A stretch of DNA of 42,382 nt from Nocardia sp. CNY236 (GCF_000482385.1 NZ_KI519396.1:1-42382); one strand, 5' to 3'; shown: positions 25,939-33,767, counted from the first letter of the stretch. The notes: generated by a model not told the origin, from the letters alone. Numbers and translations are program-made.

Positions 25939-26745
25939 GTGGCTGAGTCTCCGTATTCCGCGTCTGCGTACTCCTCCGACCTCGAACTCGGGCTGCACCT
26001 GGCCGATGTGGCCGACGCCATCACCCGGGCTCGATTCGGGGCGCTGGACTTGACGGTCGAAGCGAAGCCGGATCTCACGCCGGTATCGGATGCCGATCTA
26101 GCGGTGGAGCAGGCGATTCGGCGCGTGTTGGCCGACGTCAGGCCGGACGACTCGGTTCTCGGTGAGGAATTCGGGGGGGCTGCCGAATTCCGTGGTCGGC
26201 AATGGGTCCTCGACCCGATCGACGGCACCAAGAATTTCGTGCGCGGTGTACCGATCTGGGCGACGCTGGTCGCATTGCTGGTGGACGGGCAACCGGTGGT
26301 CGGTGTGGTGAGCGCGCCGGCATTGGTCCGGCGGTGGTGGGCTGCTGCCGGTGCCGGGGCGTGGGCGCGCGTCGATACGCGACCCGCCGCCACGATTTCG
26401 GTCTCCGCAGTCGGCGAACTGGGCTCGGCCAGCCTGGCGTTCTCCAGTCTGTCGGGCTGGCGCGAACGCGGCCTGCGCGATCGGTTCGTTGCGCTCACCG
26501 ACGATGTGTGGCGGGTGCGCGGCTATGGTGATTTCTTCAGCTACTGCCTACTCGCCGAGGGCGCCGTCGACATCGCCGCCGAACCGGAAGTGTCGCTGTG
26601 GGACCTGGCCCCGCTCGACATCCTGGTCCGGGAAGCCGGTGGCCGTTTCTCCGCCTTGGACGGTACACCCGGTCCCCATGGGGGAGATGCGCTCGCCACC
26701 AACGGGCTGCTCCATGACGAGGTGGTGCGTCGGCTGCGCAGCTGA
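25939..26745 (+). CDS. hisN: Histidinol-phosphatase of the inositol-monophosphatase family
   Basis: 268 residues. Metal and catalytic motifs are intact: SVLGEEF, LDPIDGTKNF, and WDLAPLDILVREAGGRF. In actinobacteria this branch dephosphorylates histidinol phosphate in histidine synthesis, and in Corynebacterium its gene lies beside prfB, which supports the assignment. Starts are GTG 25930 or GTG 25939; GATAGG immediately upstream suggests a leaderless message. It is followed by recQ in the same direction after a 130-bp gap holding a palindrome. Confidence 0.85.
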   Translation: MAESPYSASAYSSDLELGLHLADVADAITRARFGALDLTVEAKPDLTPVSDADLAVEQAIRRVLADVRPDDSVLGEEFGGAAEFRGRQWVLDPIDGTKNFVRGVPIWATLVALLVDGQPVVGVVSAPALVRRWWAAAGAGAWARVDTRPAATISVSAVGELGSASLAFSSLSGWRERGLRDRFVALTDDVWRVRGYGDFFSYCLLAEGAVDIAAEPEVSLWDLAPLDILVREAGGRFSALDGTPGPHGGDALATNGLLHDEVVRRLRS

Positions 26746-26796
26746 TCCACGCTCGACGAGTCGGGCGTGAGGCGTGACCGACCTCACATCAAGGTG

Positions 26797-26810
26797 TCCA
26801 CATGTGTGGA
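26797..26810. promoter_or_regulatory. Palindrome between hisN and recQ
   Basis: TCCACA-TG-TGTGGA, perfect 6-bp arms, about 75-90 bp before recQ. Possible operator; it is not the actinobacterial LexA box. Confidence 0.4.
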
Positions 26811-26884
26811 ACGCAATCGTGAGCAGCGCGAACGCCGCATCGCGGTGACTGCACCCTTGCTCGGGCACGTTTAGGATGGTCCGG

Positions 26885-28759
26885 GTGTCAGCCTCCGATG
26901 ATTTCGCGACTGTGGGGACCGGCCGTACATCGGGGGAGGGCGCCGAAACGAGTGCGGCGCAACAGGTCCTACGCCGTGTTTTCGGTTACAGCAGCTTCCG
27001 GGGCGACCAGAGCGCGATCGTCGAGCACGTGATCGATGGCGGCGACGCGCTGGTACTCATGCCGACCGGCGGTGGCAAGTCGCTGTGCTACCAGATTCCT
27101 GCCTTGGTGCGGCCTGGCGTCGGAGTGGTGATCTCGCCCCTGATCGCTTTGATGCAAGACCAGGTGGACGCGCTCAACGATCTCGGTGTGCGCGCGGGCT
27201 TTCTCAACTCGACCCAGTATCCCGACGAGCGACGGACCGTGGAGGCGCAATTCGTCGCCGGTGAACTCGACCTGTTGTATCTGGCTCCCGAGCGGCTACG
27301 TATGGAGTCGACCATGCGGTTGCTGGAGCGGGGCGAGGTCGCGCTGTTCGCGATCGACGAAGCGCACTGCGTCTCGCAGTGGGGGCACGATTTCCGGCCC
27401 GACTACCTGGGGCTTTCCTTGTTGCACGAGCAGTGGCCGCACATTCCGCGCATCGCATTGACCGCCACCGCGACGGAGAAGACCCGAGACGACATCATCC
27501 AGCGCCTGGGTCTCGATTCGGCCCGCCGCTTCGTGTCGAGCTTCGACCGACCCAACATCCAATACCGAATCGAGCCGAAGAACCGGCCCGAGCGGCAACT
27601 GCTGGAATTCATCCGCACCGAACATCCCGACGATGCCGGCATCGTCTACTGCCTCTCGCGCAACTCGGTGGAGAAGACCGCCGCCTTCCTCACCGAGAAC
27701 GGTATCACCGCGGTGCCCTACCACGCGGGTTTGGACAATCGCACCCGAGCGGCTCACCAATCGCGGTTTCTGCGGGAAGACGGGCTGATCGTCGTGGCAA
27801 CCATCGCGTTCGGCATGGGTATCGACAAGCCGGATGTGCGCTTCGTCGCCCATCTCGATCTCCCCAAGTCCGTCGAGGGCTACTACCAGGAAACCGGTCG
27901 AGCGGGCAGGGACGGGGCGCCGGCCACCGCGTGGATGGTCTACGGGCTCAGTGACGTGGTGCAGCAACGCAAGCTGATCGACATGTCCGACGGCGACGCC
28001 GCGCATCGCCGTCGACTCCAGCTCCATCTGGACGCGATGCTCGCACTGTGCGAGACGGTGAGTTGCCGTCGGACCGGACTACTGGCCTACTTCGCGGAGT
28101 CCGGCCCACCCTGCGGCAACTGCGATACCTGCCTGTCACCGCCGGAGTCCTGGGACGGCACGGTGGCTGCGCAGAAGATGCTGTCGGCCGTGCTTCGGCT
28201 CGATCGCGAACGCGGCCAGAGTTTCGGCGCCGGTCACATCGTGGACATTCTGCGTGGCAAGCAGAACCCGAAGGTACTGCAACACGACCATCACGAGCTC
28301 ACGGTGTTCGGCGTCGGCAACGATCTGAGCGATACCGAGTGGCGTGGGGTGGTTCGGCAACTGCTGGCCAGCGGTTTGTTGGCCGTCCGCGGTGACTACG
28401 GCGTGCTGACGCTGACCGACGCCAGCGCCGAGGTGCTGTTCGATGGCCGTCGGGTGCCGTTGCGCCGGGAACCGGAACGTGCGTCCAAGCGCTCCCGTAC
28501 CGCGCCCATGGGCAAACCAACGGCGCCCGATCTGGCTTCGGCCGACCTGCCAGTGTTCGAGAAGCTGCGCGAATGGCGCGCGGCCACCGCCAAAGAGCAG
28601 GGCGTACCCGCCTACATCGTCTTCCACGACGCGACTCTGCGCGAGATCGCGGCGCGCAAACCCGTGAGCATGGCCCAACTCGGGGAGGTCAGCGGAGTCG
28701 GCGAGAACAAGCTCGCGAAATACGGGCAACCGGTACTCGAGGTGCTCGCCGAGATGTGA
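26885..28759 (+). CDS. recQ: ATP-dependent DNA helicase RecQ
   Basis: About 624 residues, a 3'-to-5' helicase for recombination and fork repair. Walker A is PTGGGKSL, the DEAH box lies in AIDEAHCVSQWGHDFRPDYL, and motif VI is YYQETGRAGRDG. The zinc-binding cysteines follow (C-E-T-V-S-C ... CGNCDTC), then the winged-helix RQC region and a C-terminal HRDC domain (SADLPVFEKLREWRAATAKE, GVGENKLAKYG). TAGGAT at 26872-26877 fits a -10 box placing the transcript start at GTG 26885, so I favour a leaderless GTG; ATG 26876 is the alternative. All domains intact. Confidence 0.95.
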   Translation: MSASDDFATVGTGRTSGEGAETSAAQQVLRRVFGYSSFRGDQSAIVEHVIDGGDALVLMPTGGGKSLCYQIPALVRPGVGVVISPLIALMQDQVDALNDLGVRAGFLNSTQYPDERRTVEAQFVAGELDLLYLAPERLRMESTMRLLERGEVALFAIDEAHCVSQWGHDFRPDYLGLSLLHEQWPHIPRIALTATATEKTRDDIIQRLGLDSARRFVSSFDRPNIQYRIEPKNRPERQLLEFIRTEHPDDAGIVYCLSRNSVEKTAAFLTENGITAVPYHAGLDNRTRAAHQSRFLREDGLIVVATIAFGMGIDKPDVRFVAHLDLPKSVEGYYQETGRAGRDGAPATAWMVYGLSDVVQQRKLIDMSDGDAAHRRRLQLHLDAMLALCETVSCRRTGLLAYFAESGPPCGNCDTCLSPPESWDGTVAAQKMLSAVLRLDRERGQSFGAGHIVDILRGKQNPKVLQHDHHELTVFGVGNDLSDTEWRGVVRQLLASGLLAVRGDYGVLTLTDASAEVLFDGRRVPLRREPERASKRSRTAPMGKPTAPDLASADLPVFEKLREWRAATAKEQGVPAYIVFHDATLREIAARKPVSMAQLGEVSGVGENKLAKYGQPVLEVLAEM

Positions 28760-28824
28760 TCCGCTACCGTGCACCGGTGGGCGGGGGCGGTCGCCGACTG
28801 GGGCCGCACACGACTGTGGAGGAC

Positions 28825-29907
28825 ATGGTGAGTGACAGCGACACGATCGGGCGCCGTGAGTTCGTGGTCGGCGCGGCCGCGCTGGCGGCCGGAGCGACCT
28901 TGGTCGGCCGCACCCCGGCGCAGGCGGTTCCGGTTGCGGACGGTGTCGCGAAGTTCTCCTTCCCGGACGAGGGTCGGGTTCGAGTGCTGGTGACCGGAGA
29001 TGCGGGCACGGGCACCCGCACGCAGTGGGCAGTGGCCGACGCCATGCGCACATTCCACAGCCGCGAGCCGATTTCACTGGCGTTGGGCTTGGGCGACAAC
29101 ATCTATGAAAACGGTCCGCACGACGCCGCTGACGGACAGTTCGCCGACAAGTTCGAAAACCCTAACGAGGGGCTGGATTTCCCCTGGCTGATGGTGCTCG
29201 GCAATCACGACAACAGTGCCATTTTCCCGGGTGACGGCGGCTGGTTGTTGCGCGGCAACGCCGAGGTGGAATACCACGCGCGCTCGCGGCGTTGGTGGAT
29301 GCCGAGCCGCTACTACTCGGTCCGGGTTCCCGAACAGAACCCGGTGGTCGAATTCTTCGTCCTGGACGTCAATCCGCTGGCCGCCTACCTACCGCCGATT
29401 TTCTCGCCCTACTGGGCCGCCGACGGACAATTCATGAACGAGCAGCGCGCCTGGTTGGACCGCGCCCTGGCCGAATCCACAGCTACCTGGAAGATCGCCT
29501 GCACCCACCACCCGTACTCGAGCAATGGTCCGCATGGGGACGCCGGTCACTACGACGGCGTGCCGATCGCGCCGATCAACGGTGTGCACGTGAAGAGCTT
29601 CATCGAGGACCACGTAGCGGGGAGGTGCCAGTTCATTCTGTCGGGGCACGACCACAGCCTGCAGGTACTCGAACCGACCACGGCGTCCAAGGGCACCAGG
29701 CAGATCGTGTCCGGCGCGGCCGCGAAGACGGTCGGCTCCGAGGCGCGCAACACCGAGGATGCGAGCAACACCGCGCTGTACGAGAACTACCACGAACTCG
29801 GGTTCATGGTGCTCGACCTGACCGCGAATGCAGTCGACCTGCGGGTTCACACGGTGGATCTGGCAAACGGCACCTCTACGGAGGCCTTCGCGCGTCGCCT
29901 CGGCTGA
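28825..29907 (+). CDS. Tat-exported metallophosphoesterase, acid-phosphatase type
   Basis: 360 residues. A twin-arginine signal (IGRREFVVGAAALAAGATLV, ending AQA) sends the folded enzyme across the membrane. Metal-binding motifs in order are VTGDAG, LGLGDNIYENG, LGNHDN, CTHHPYSS and SGHDHSLQ, which match the tartrate-resistant (type 5) purple acid phosphatase branch. It should hydrolyse phosphomonoesters outside the cell. GGAGG precedes ATG 28825/GTG 28828; spacing favours the GTG. It follows recQ by 65 bp. Confidence 0.9.
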   Translation: MVSDSDTIGRREFVVGAAALAAGATLVGRTPAQAVPVADGVAKFSFPDEGRVRVLVTGDAGTGTRTQWAVADAMRTFHSREPISLALGLGDNIYENGPHDAADGQFADKFENPNEGLDFPWLMVLGNHDNSAIFPGDGGWLLRGNAEVEYHARSRRWWMPSRYYSVRVPEQNPVVEFFVLDVNPLAAYLPPIFSPYWAADGQFMNEQRAWLDRALAESTATWKIACTHHPYSSNGPHGDAGHYDGVPIAPINGVHVKSFIEDHVAGRCQFILSGHDHSLQVLEPTTASKGTRQIVSGAAAKTVGSEARNTEDASNTALYENYHELGFMVLDLTANAVDLRVHTVDLANGTSTEAFARRLG

Positions 29908-29959
29908 CGTCGGGTTCCACGCACGGCGCTCCGCTCCCACGTCGGCTACCGTGCTGGGC

Positions 29960-30199
29960 ATGGCTGGTGGTGAGGGTCCCGGCGAGGAGGACGATCTCGA
30001 TTCCGATTCGCCGGGTGGAGAGGCGCCCGACGCTCCACCGAACCTCCGGAGCAAGACCGATCCTTCGGTAGACGGTCTATGGTTGCGCCGCCGCACGCTC
30101 TCGGCACGCGTCGGCGCACCCCGGATGTCGACCGTGGTGCTCATCGTGACGTTCTGTGCTGTCTTCGTGCTCTATGTCGTGCTCCATCGAGGCGCCTAG
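29960..30199 (+). CDS. Small C-tail-anchored membrane protein
   Basis: 79 residues: an acidic, disordered N-terminal half (MAGGEGPGEEDDLDSDSPGG), a short basic patch (LRRRTLSARVG) and one C-terminal hydrophobic helix (STVVLIVTFCAVFVLYVVLH). TACCGT seven bases before ATG 29960 would make a leaderless transcript. It lies upstream of smpB in the same direction. Not recognised; the topology suggests a tail-anchored or N-in protein. Confidence 0.6.
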   Translation: MAGGEGPGEEDDLDSDSPGGEAPDAPPNLRSKTDPSVDGLWLRRRTLSARVGAPRMSTVVLIVTFCAVFVLYVVLHRGA

Positions 30200-30395
30200 C
30201 GCGGGTCTGTCCGCGCGAGTCCGTAAGCTTGTCGAGCGCTCCCGGTTCGCGATGATGGCGTGCGTACCGATCGATTCGGCCGATTGCGCGGCCGGTTGCC
30301 GAGAAGGCAGTACGGATGGGACGAATGTGGAACCGAGAGCGGTTGATACCAGTAGGTCGGCCGCCCCGCGGGGCGGGTGGAATCGAGAAGGGGAC

Positions 30396-30869
30396 ATGAA
30401 GGAGAAAGGGCGTAAGGTCGTCGCGACCAACCGCCGGGCACGGCACAATTACACGATCTTGGACACCTACGAGGCCGGAATCGCATTGGTCGGCACGGAG
30501 GTGAAGAGCCTGCGTGAGGGTAAGGCCTCGCTGGTGGATGCATTCGCGACTGTGGACAACGGTGAGGTCTGGCTACGCGGGCTGCATATTCCCGAGTTCA
30601 GCCACGGGACCTGGACCAATCACTCGCCGCGCCGGGTACGCAAGCTGCTGTTGCACAAGCGGGAGATCGAGCGGTTGGTCGGAAAGTCGCGGGAGGGCAA
30701 TCAAACACTGGTTCCACTGTCGATGTACTTCTCCGACGGCAAGGTCAAGATCGAGTTGGCGCTCGCCAAAGGTAAACAGGACTATGACAAGCGTCAGGAC
30801 CTGGCCCGCCGCACTGCTGAGCGAGAGGTCACCCGCGAACTCGGACGCCGGATCAAGGGTATGCGCTGA
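30396..30869 (+). CDS. smpB: SsrA-binding protein SmpB
   Basis: 157 residues, the usual size. It binds tmRNA and brings it to stalled ribosomes. The OB-fold core is plain (ATNRRARHNYTILDTYEAGI, LVGTEVKSLREGKASLVDAF, RGLHIPEFSHGTWTNHSPRR), and the basic C-terminal tail that enters the mRNA channel is present (KGKQDYDKRQDLARR to the end). ATG 30396 has AAGGGG upstream. ssrA follows 129 bp downstream on the same strand, the classic arrangement. Confidence 0.97.
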   Translation: MKEKGRKVVATNRRARHNYTILDTYEAGIALVGTEVKSLREGKASLVDAFATVDNGEVWLRGLHIPEFSHGTWTNHSPRRVRKLLLHKREIERLVGKSREGNQTLVPLSMYFSDGKVKIELALAKGKQDYDKRQDLARRTAEREVTRELGRRIKGMR

Positions 30870-30963
30870 CCGGCGCAATACCCGTGCATCCCGAGACGTT
30901 GCCACCGATCGTGTCCGGTAGCGGGCACCCGAAAATAGGGATGATCCGGTGTGCGAGCGGTGT

Positions 30964-30969
30964 TACTAT
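30964..30969 (+). promoter_or_regulatory. -10 box of ssrA
   Basis: TACTAT about 30 bp before the mature tmRNA 5' end. A 6-bp hairpin (CCCGGC-AAGGT-GCCGGG, 30976-30992) lies in the leader that RNase P would remove. No good -35 hexamer is seen. Confidence 0.5.
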
Positions 30970-30998
30970 GAGCAGCCCGGCAAGGTGCCGGGACGCGC

Positions 30999-31366
30999 GG
31001 GGCTGAACGGTTTCGACTGCGTACGTTGATTTAGGGGAAGCGTGTCGGTGCAGGCAAGAGACCACCGTAAGCGTCGCTGCAACCAATTAAGCGCCGATTC
31101 TCATCAGCGCGAGTACGCTCTCGCTGCCTGATCAGCAGAGCGTCTCTGTCGGCCCGGGGTATGCCCTCGGCTCCGGTGCCGGCATCAGCTAGAGGGCTCA
31201 CCGTTGTACTCGGTCGCGGAGTAGGACGGGACATCGAACAGCGACTGGGATCGTCATCTGGGCTGGTTCGCGGGACCCGGAGATCCGAGCAGAGGCACAG
31301 CGGACTGCACACGGAGAAGCCCTGAAGATTCGGCGGAGGACCCGGGTTCGATTCCCGGCAGCTCCA
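30999..31366 (+). ncRNA. ssrA: tmRNA
   Basis: About 368 nt. The acceptor stem pairs GGGGCTG (30999-31005) with CAGCTCC near 31365; GGCTGAACGGTTTCGACTGC is the classic 5' end, and the T-arm is GGTTCGATTCCCGGC. The tag reading frame starts at GCC 31093 and ends at TGA 31129-31131, encoding ADSHQREYALAA. CCA is not encoded and must be added. The last 26 nt are repeated at 33550, so this gene's 3' end is an integration site and the present end may have been supplied by an element. Confidence 0.96.
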
Positions 31367-31367
31367 C
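31342..31367 (+). repeat. Attachment-site direct repeat, copy 1 (3' end of ssrA)
   Basis: 26 bp (starting CCGGGTTCGATTCC and ending CAGCTCCAC) identical to 33550-33575. It covers the T-arm and acceptor 3' strand of tmRNA, a standard target of tyrosine integrases. The identity ends sharply on both sides. Confidence 0.85.
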
Positions 31368-31370
31368 TCG

Positions 31371-31407
31371 AGGCTCCTCACCTGGCATACAGGTGAGGAG
31401 CCTTTTT
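31371..31407 (+). terminator. Intrinsic terminator after ssrA copy 1
   Basis: Perfect 14-bp stem AGGCTCCTCACCTG / CAGGTGAGGAGCCT with loop GCATA and a T-tract (31403-31407). It now ends ssrA. Its stem is unrelated in sequence to the terminator after copy 2. Confidence 0.9.
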
Positions 31408-31411
31408 CCTA

Positions 31412-31612
31412 GTGCCCACGACAACCGGCCTGCTGCTCGACTTGTCCGCGGTCGGGCTCTCGACCGATGGGGCTGGTATCGACACCTCATGGTCGGAAAA
31501 CGTCGGTGACGATTTCGCCAAGAACCAGTTTCGCGCCCGTGTCGAAGGCCGATTCGAGGTCGACGTGCGCCAGCCGCTCGGCATCGTGAAGATCGCCACC
31601 GTGAGCGCCTAG
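31412..31612 (+). pseudogene. Short reading frame ending in a motif shared with the second element
   Basis: 66 residues if read from GTG 31412. The last 22 residues (EGRFEVDVRQPLGIVKIATV...) match a 69-nt segment at 33675-33743 without gaps: 15 of 22 residues are the same and the stop falls at the same place. No ribosome site is seen. It is probably the 3' end of an older gene carried by these elements rather than a working gene. I do not recognise the family. Confidence 0.45.
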
Positions 31613-31646
31613 CCCCGCACGAGCCACCGACAAGGGCGACGGATAG

Positions 31647-31748
31647 TTACTCGTCGCCCTTGTCGGTGGGCCACCAGATCGCCGCCACGAGCACCAGCAA
31701 CGGCAAACCACCCGCCACGGCGAGCCCGGCCAGGTTCCACCCGCTCAC
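31647..31748 (-). CDS. 33-residue transmembrane peptide (module copy A)
   Basis: GTG 31748 overlaps the stop of the upstream 99-residue gene by four bases (GTGA) and ends at TAA 31647. The peptide is a single hydrophobic helix with a Trp-rich end and a charged tail: it opens MSGWNLAGLAVAGGLPLLVL and closes AAIWWPTDKGDE. The copy at 41793-41894 has 28 of 33 residues identical and the same four-base overlap, so it is conserved and coupled. Size and shape recall small membrane toxins or membrane-protein regulators, but function is unknown. Confidence 0.7.
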   Translation of the reverse strand: MSGWNLAGLAVAGGLPLLVLVAAIWWPTDKGDE

Positions 31749-32044
31749 TGCGCATCCGCGGCGAACAGCCAGCGCGCGAACGACATACGCGGAAAGACGG
31801 TTTCGATATCGGCGACGTGCATGAGCCCGTCCAACGCGAGCGCGCCGACGTGACCGGGTGCGGGCAGGATCACCGCGTCAGCCCTGGCGTTGCGTATCTG
31901 ATCGGCCAACGCCAGCAGCGCGGGCCGCTCAGGCCACACCAACCGATACCCGAGCCGCCGCGCGAGGCGCTGCACTTGCGCAGCCTCCCACTGCGGTGCG
32001 GCACTGCTGTCGTAGTCGATCCATCCGAGAGCGACCGGTTCCAC
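31745..32044 (-). CDS. 99-residue resolvase-like 'ALGW' protein (module copy A)
   Basis: Starts at GTG 32044 (GGGGTG 7 nt upstream), set by its homologue at 41891-42190, where an in-frame stop lies directly upstream of the start. Features: PVALGWIDYDSSAAPQWEAA, QRLARRLGYRLVWPERPALL, a hydrophobic strand DAVILPAP, and ADIETVFPRMSFARW. The first half resembles the nucleotide-like fold of serine-recombinase N-domains, without visible catalytic residues. Coupled to the 33-residue membrane peptide and divergent from the XRE-TPR regulator. Roughly three quarters identical to copy B. Function unknown. Confidence 0.75.
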   Translation of the reverse strand: MEPVALGWIDYDSSAAPQWEAAQVQRLARRLGYRLVWPERPALLALADQIRNARADAVILPAPGHVGALALDGLMHVADIETVFPRMSFARWLFAADAQ

Positions 32045-32071
32045 TCGACTACACCCCTTCAGTCCGTTGGT

Positions 32072-32125
32072 ATGCGCCCGCCGCCGAGGAAACCGGGAAG
32101 AGTGCGGCACATCCCGGCGGCGGGG
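32072..32125. promoter_or_regulatory. Conserved block between the ALGW gene and the XRE gene, copy A
   Basis: About 50 bp nearly identical to 42218-42272. CCGGGA (32093-32098) and TCCCGG (32112-32117) form inverted arms. On the plus strand it reads MRPPPRKPGRVRHIPAAG from ATG 32072; the corresponding copy-B peptide is nearly the same. Between the AGG codon and the end of the block the four differences between copies are all silent third-position changes. It could be an operator, a structured leader or a leader peptide. Confidence 0.5.
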
Positions 32126-32225
32126 CCTGGGATTCAGAGTCGCCCCGTGCAAGAGGGCCGGGGGACAGCGAAAGGACAGTGTCAGCGCGCGACAGGGGCG
32201 GACGCCTGCACGTACGCTCGAACAC

Positions 32226-33386
32226 ATGGGCACGCATGTAGGCCAGGCAATAGCGTCGGAACGGAAGATCGCCGGTCTGAATCAACGCCAGTTGGCTACC
32301 CGCGCCGCGTACAGCCTGAGCATGGTCAAGGCAGTCGAACAGGGCCGCGAACCTGCTTCGCCCGGGTTCGTGTCCGCAGTCGCGCGCGCCCTACGCATCA
32401 CACCCGAGCAGTTGACCGGCGCACCGTTCAATGACGGTAAGCCCCTTGCCGACGCGGTGAACGGCCTGTCCGTCCTGCTGGCCGAAGGCCGGTACGCGCG
32501 CGCCGAGGAACCGGGCGAGCTGGCGCAACTCGAGGCAGACCTTGCTGCCGCACAGGATCATTACCGCAGCGATCGCACTCGCCAGACCATCCAGGTACTG
32601 CCGGGCGTCATCCGCTGCTTGCACGGCGCGGTGCGCGAATTCCGCGGTGACGAACAGGCTCATGCCTATTCGCTGCTTGCGTCGGCCTACATCCTCGCCG
32701 AGTGGTCGGCTCGCCGTACTGGGCACCTCATGTTGGCGTTGCCCGCGCTCGACCTCGCCGACAGCTACGCATCTGACGGAGACGACCCGAATCACGGGGC
32801 GTTCGCCGCACTGGCCCGCGCCCGAATCTTGACCCACTACGGTGAGTCCGAGGTCGCGGCCCAGCTGATCGAGAAGGCGATCGGCGCGGCCGACGACACC
32901 CGCGCGGGCATGGTCCTGGCCGGGTACTCGCATCTCGCCGGGGCGATCAACGATGCCCGCCAGCTCGACTACTCCAGCGCTGTCGGCCATATCGATGCCG
33001 CGCGGGAGCTGGCCGCGCGCACCGGGGAGACCGACCTCTACATGACCGCGTTCGGGCCGCTGAACGTCGAAATCCACTCGCACGCGGTAGAACTCGAGGC
33101 AGGCGACCCGAACCGGGCGGCTATCGACGGAACCGGCCTCACCTACGGCGGGGACGCCCCGCCGACCCGGATCGCGCATCACTGGCAGGACAACGCCCGC
33201 GCGTGGCTCATGAGCGGCAAGCCGGATCGGGCGTTGGCCGCGCTGAACAAGGCCCGCGCTGCCGCACCGCAGCAGACTCGGCTGCACCCATCTGTGCGTG
33301 AAACGGTGTACGGCATCGCTGCCACCCAACGTCGCCAGTCCGATGGTCTGCTCGGGTTCGCGAACTGGCTCGGCGCCAGTCTGTAG
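32226..33386 (+). CDS. XRE-family regulator with TPR-like C-terminal domain (module copy A)
   Basis: 386 residues from ATG 32226 (MGTHVGQAIASERKIAGLNQ). Residues about 5-62 are the XRE helix-turn-helix (RQLATRAAYSLSMVKAVEQG, ASPGFVSAVARALRITPEQL). The rest is alpha-helical repeat sequence (HAYSLLASAYILAEWSARRT, LARARILTHYGESEVAAQLI, ALAALNKARAAAP) of the kind that binds peptides or signals in Rgg/PlcR-like and many actinobacterial regulators. There is no ribosome site; the message may be leaderless. Divergent from the ALGW/33-residue pair, as in copy B, so it probably controls them, perhaps sensing a peptide. Confidence 0.88.
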   Translation: MGTHVGQAIASERKIAGLNQRQLATRAAYSLSMVKAVEQGREPASPGFVSAVARALRITPEQLTGAPFNDGKPLADAVNGLSVLLAEGRYARAEEPGELAQLEADLAAAQDHYRSDRTRQTIQVLPGVIRCLHGAVREFRGDEQAHAYSLLASAYILAEWSARRTGHLMLALPALDLADSYASDGDDPNHGAFAALARARILTHYGESEVAAQLIEKAIGAADDTRAGMVLAGYSHLAGAINDARQLDYSSAVGHIDAARELAARTGETDLYMTAFGPLNVEIHSHAVELEAGDPNRAAIDGTGLTYGGDAPPTRIAHHWQDNARAWLMSGKPDRALAALNKARAAAPQQTRLHPSVRETVYGIAATQRRQSDGLLGFANWLGASL

Positions 33387-33549
33387 CGCTCGCCGGACTG
33401 GCCCAACGGGTAGGAGTCGTTCCCGCGTGACCGGTTCGATGTGGGCACATTTTGGGCATGATCCGCCGGGAAAGAGGGGGATTCACCGTGACTTACAGAT
33501 GTGTTTTCGCAGGTAGAACCCGGATTGCCGTCCCTGTCAGAGGCTTGAT

Positions 33550-33575
33550 CCGGGTTCGATTCCCGGCAGCTCCAC
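33550..33575 (+). repeat. Attachment-site direct repeat, copy 2 (ssrA 3'-end duplicate)
   Basis: The 26 bp equal 31342-31367 exactly. No tmRNA body precedes it, so it is a displaced 3' end left by integration. A terminator follows one base later, as after copy 1. Confidence 0.85.
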
Positions 33576-33576
33576 G

Positions 33577-33614
33577 AGGCCCCCGACTTGGTATCAGCAA
33601 GTCGGGGGCCTTTT
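33577..33614 (+). terminator. Intrinsic terminator after ssrA copy 2
   Basis: Perfect 14-bp stem AGGCCCCCGACTTG / CAAGTCGGGGGCCT around a 7-nt loop, then TTTT. Either this is the original ssrA terminator, pushed 2.2 kb downstream, or it belongs to an older element. Confidence 0.9.
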
Positions 33615-33674
33615 CATGTCCCGATGGCGGCGGCGTTTCGCAGCTCGACGCACTCCGATCGGCCACGCCGTGCC

Positions 33675-33743
33675 GAGGGCCGATTCGAGGTCGACGTCTA
33701 CCAGCCGCTGGGCGTGTCCGAAATCGCCACGGCCGCAGAGTGA
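33675..33743 (+). pseudogene. 69-nt coding fragment homologous to 31544-31612
   Basis: Reads EGRFEVDVYQPLGVSEIATA and two further residues before TGA. It aligns without gaps to the end of the frame at 31412-31612; the first eight residues are identical. No start or upstream part is visible, so it is a relic. Confidence 0.45.
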
Positions 33744-33767
33744 ATCGCCCAAGAAGGGAACAGGAAT

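Larger units (their letters stand above)
31342..33575. mobile_element. 2.2-kb element bounded by ssrA 3'-end repeats
   Basis: DNA between the two identical 26-bp ssrA 3' ends. It holds a terminator directly after copy 1, a 66-residue reading frame of unknown origin, a minus-strand pair (99-residue protein plus 33-residue membrane peptide) and a divergent XRE-TPR regulator. There is no integrase, so it is either a remnant left after deletion or a minimal passenger moved by an integrase in trans. The repeats are seen; the mobility is inferred. Confidence 0.65.

Noticed and set aside
33387..33575. A complete tRNA gene ending at the second ssrA 3' repeat
   Set aside because: Only the T-arm and acceptor 3' strand are present; no matching 5' acceptor strand, D-arm or anticodon arm precedes it.
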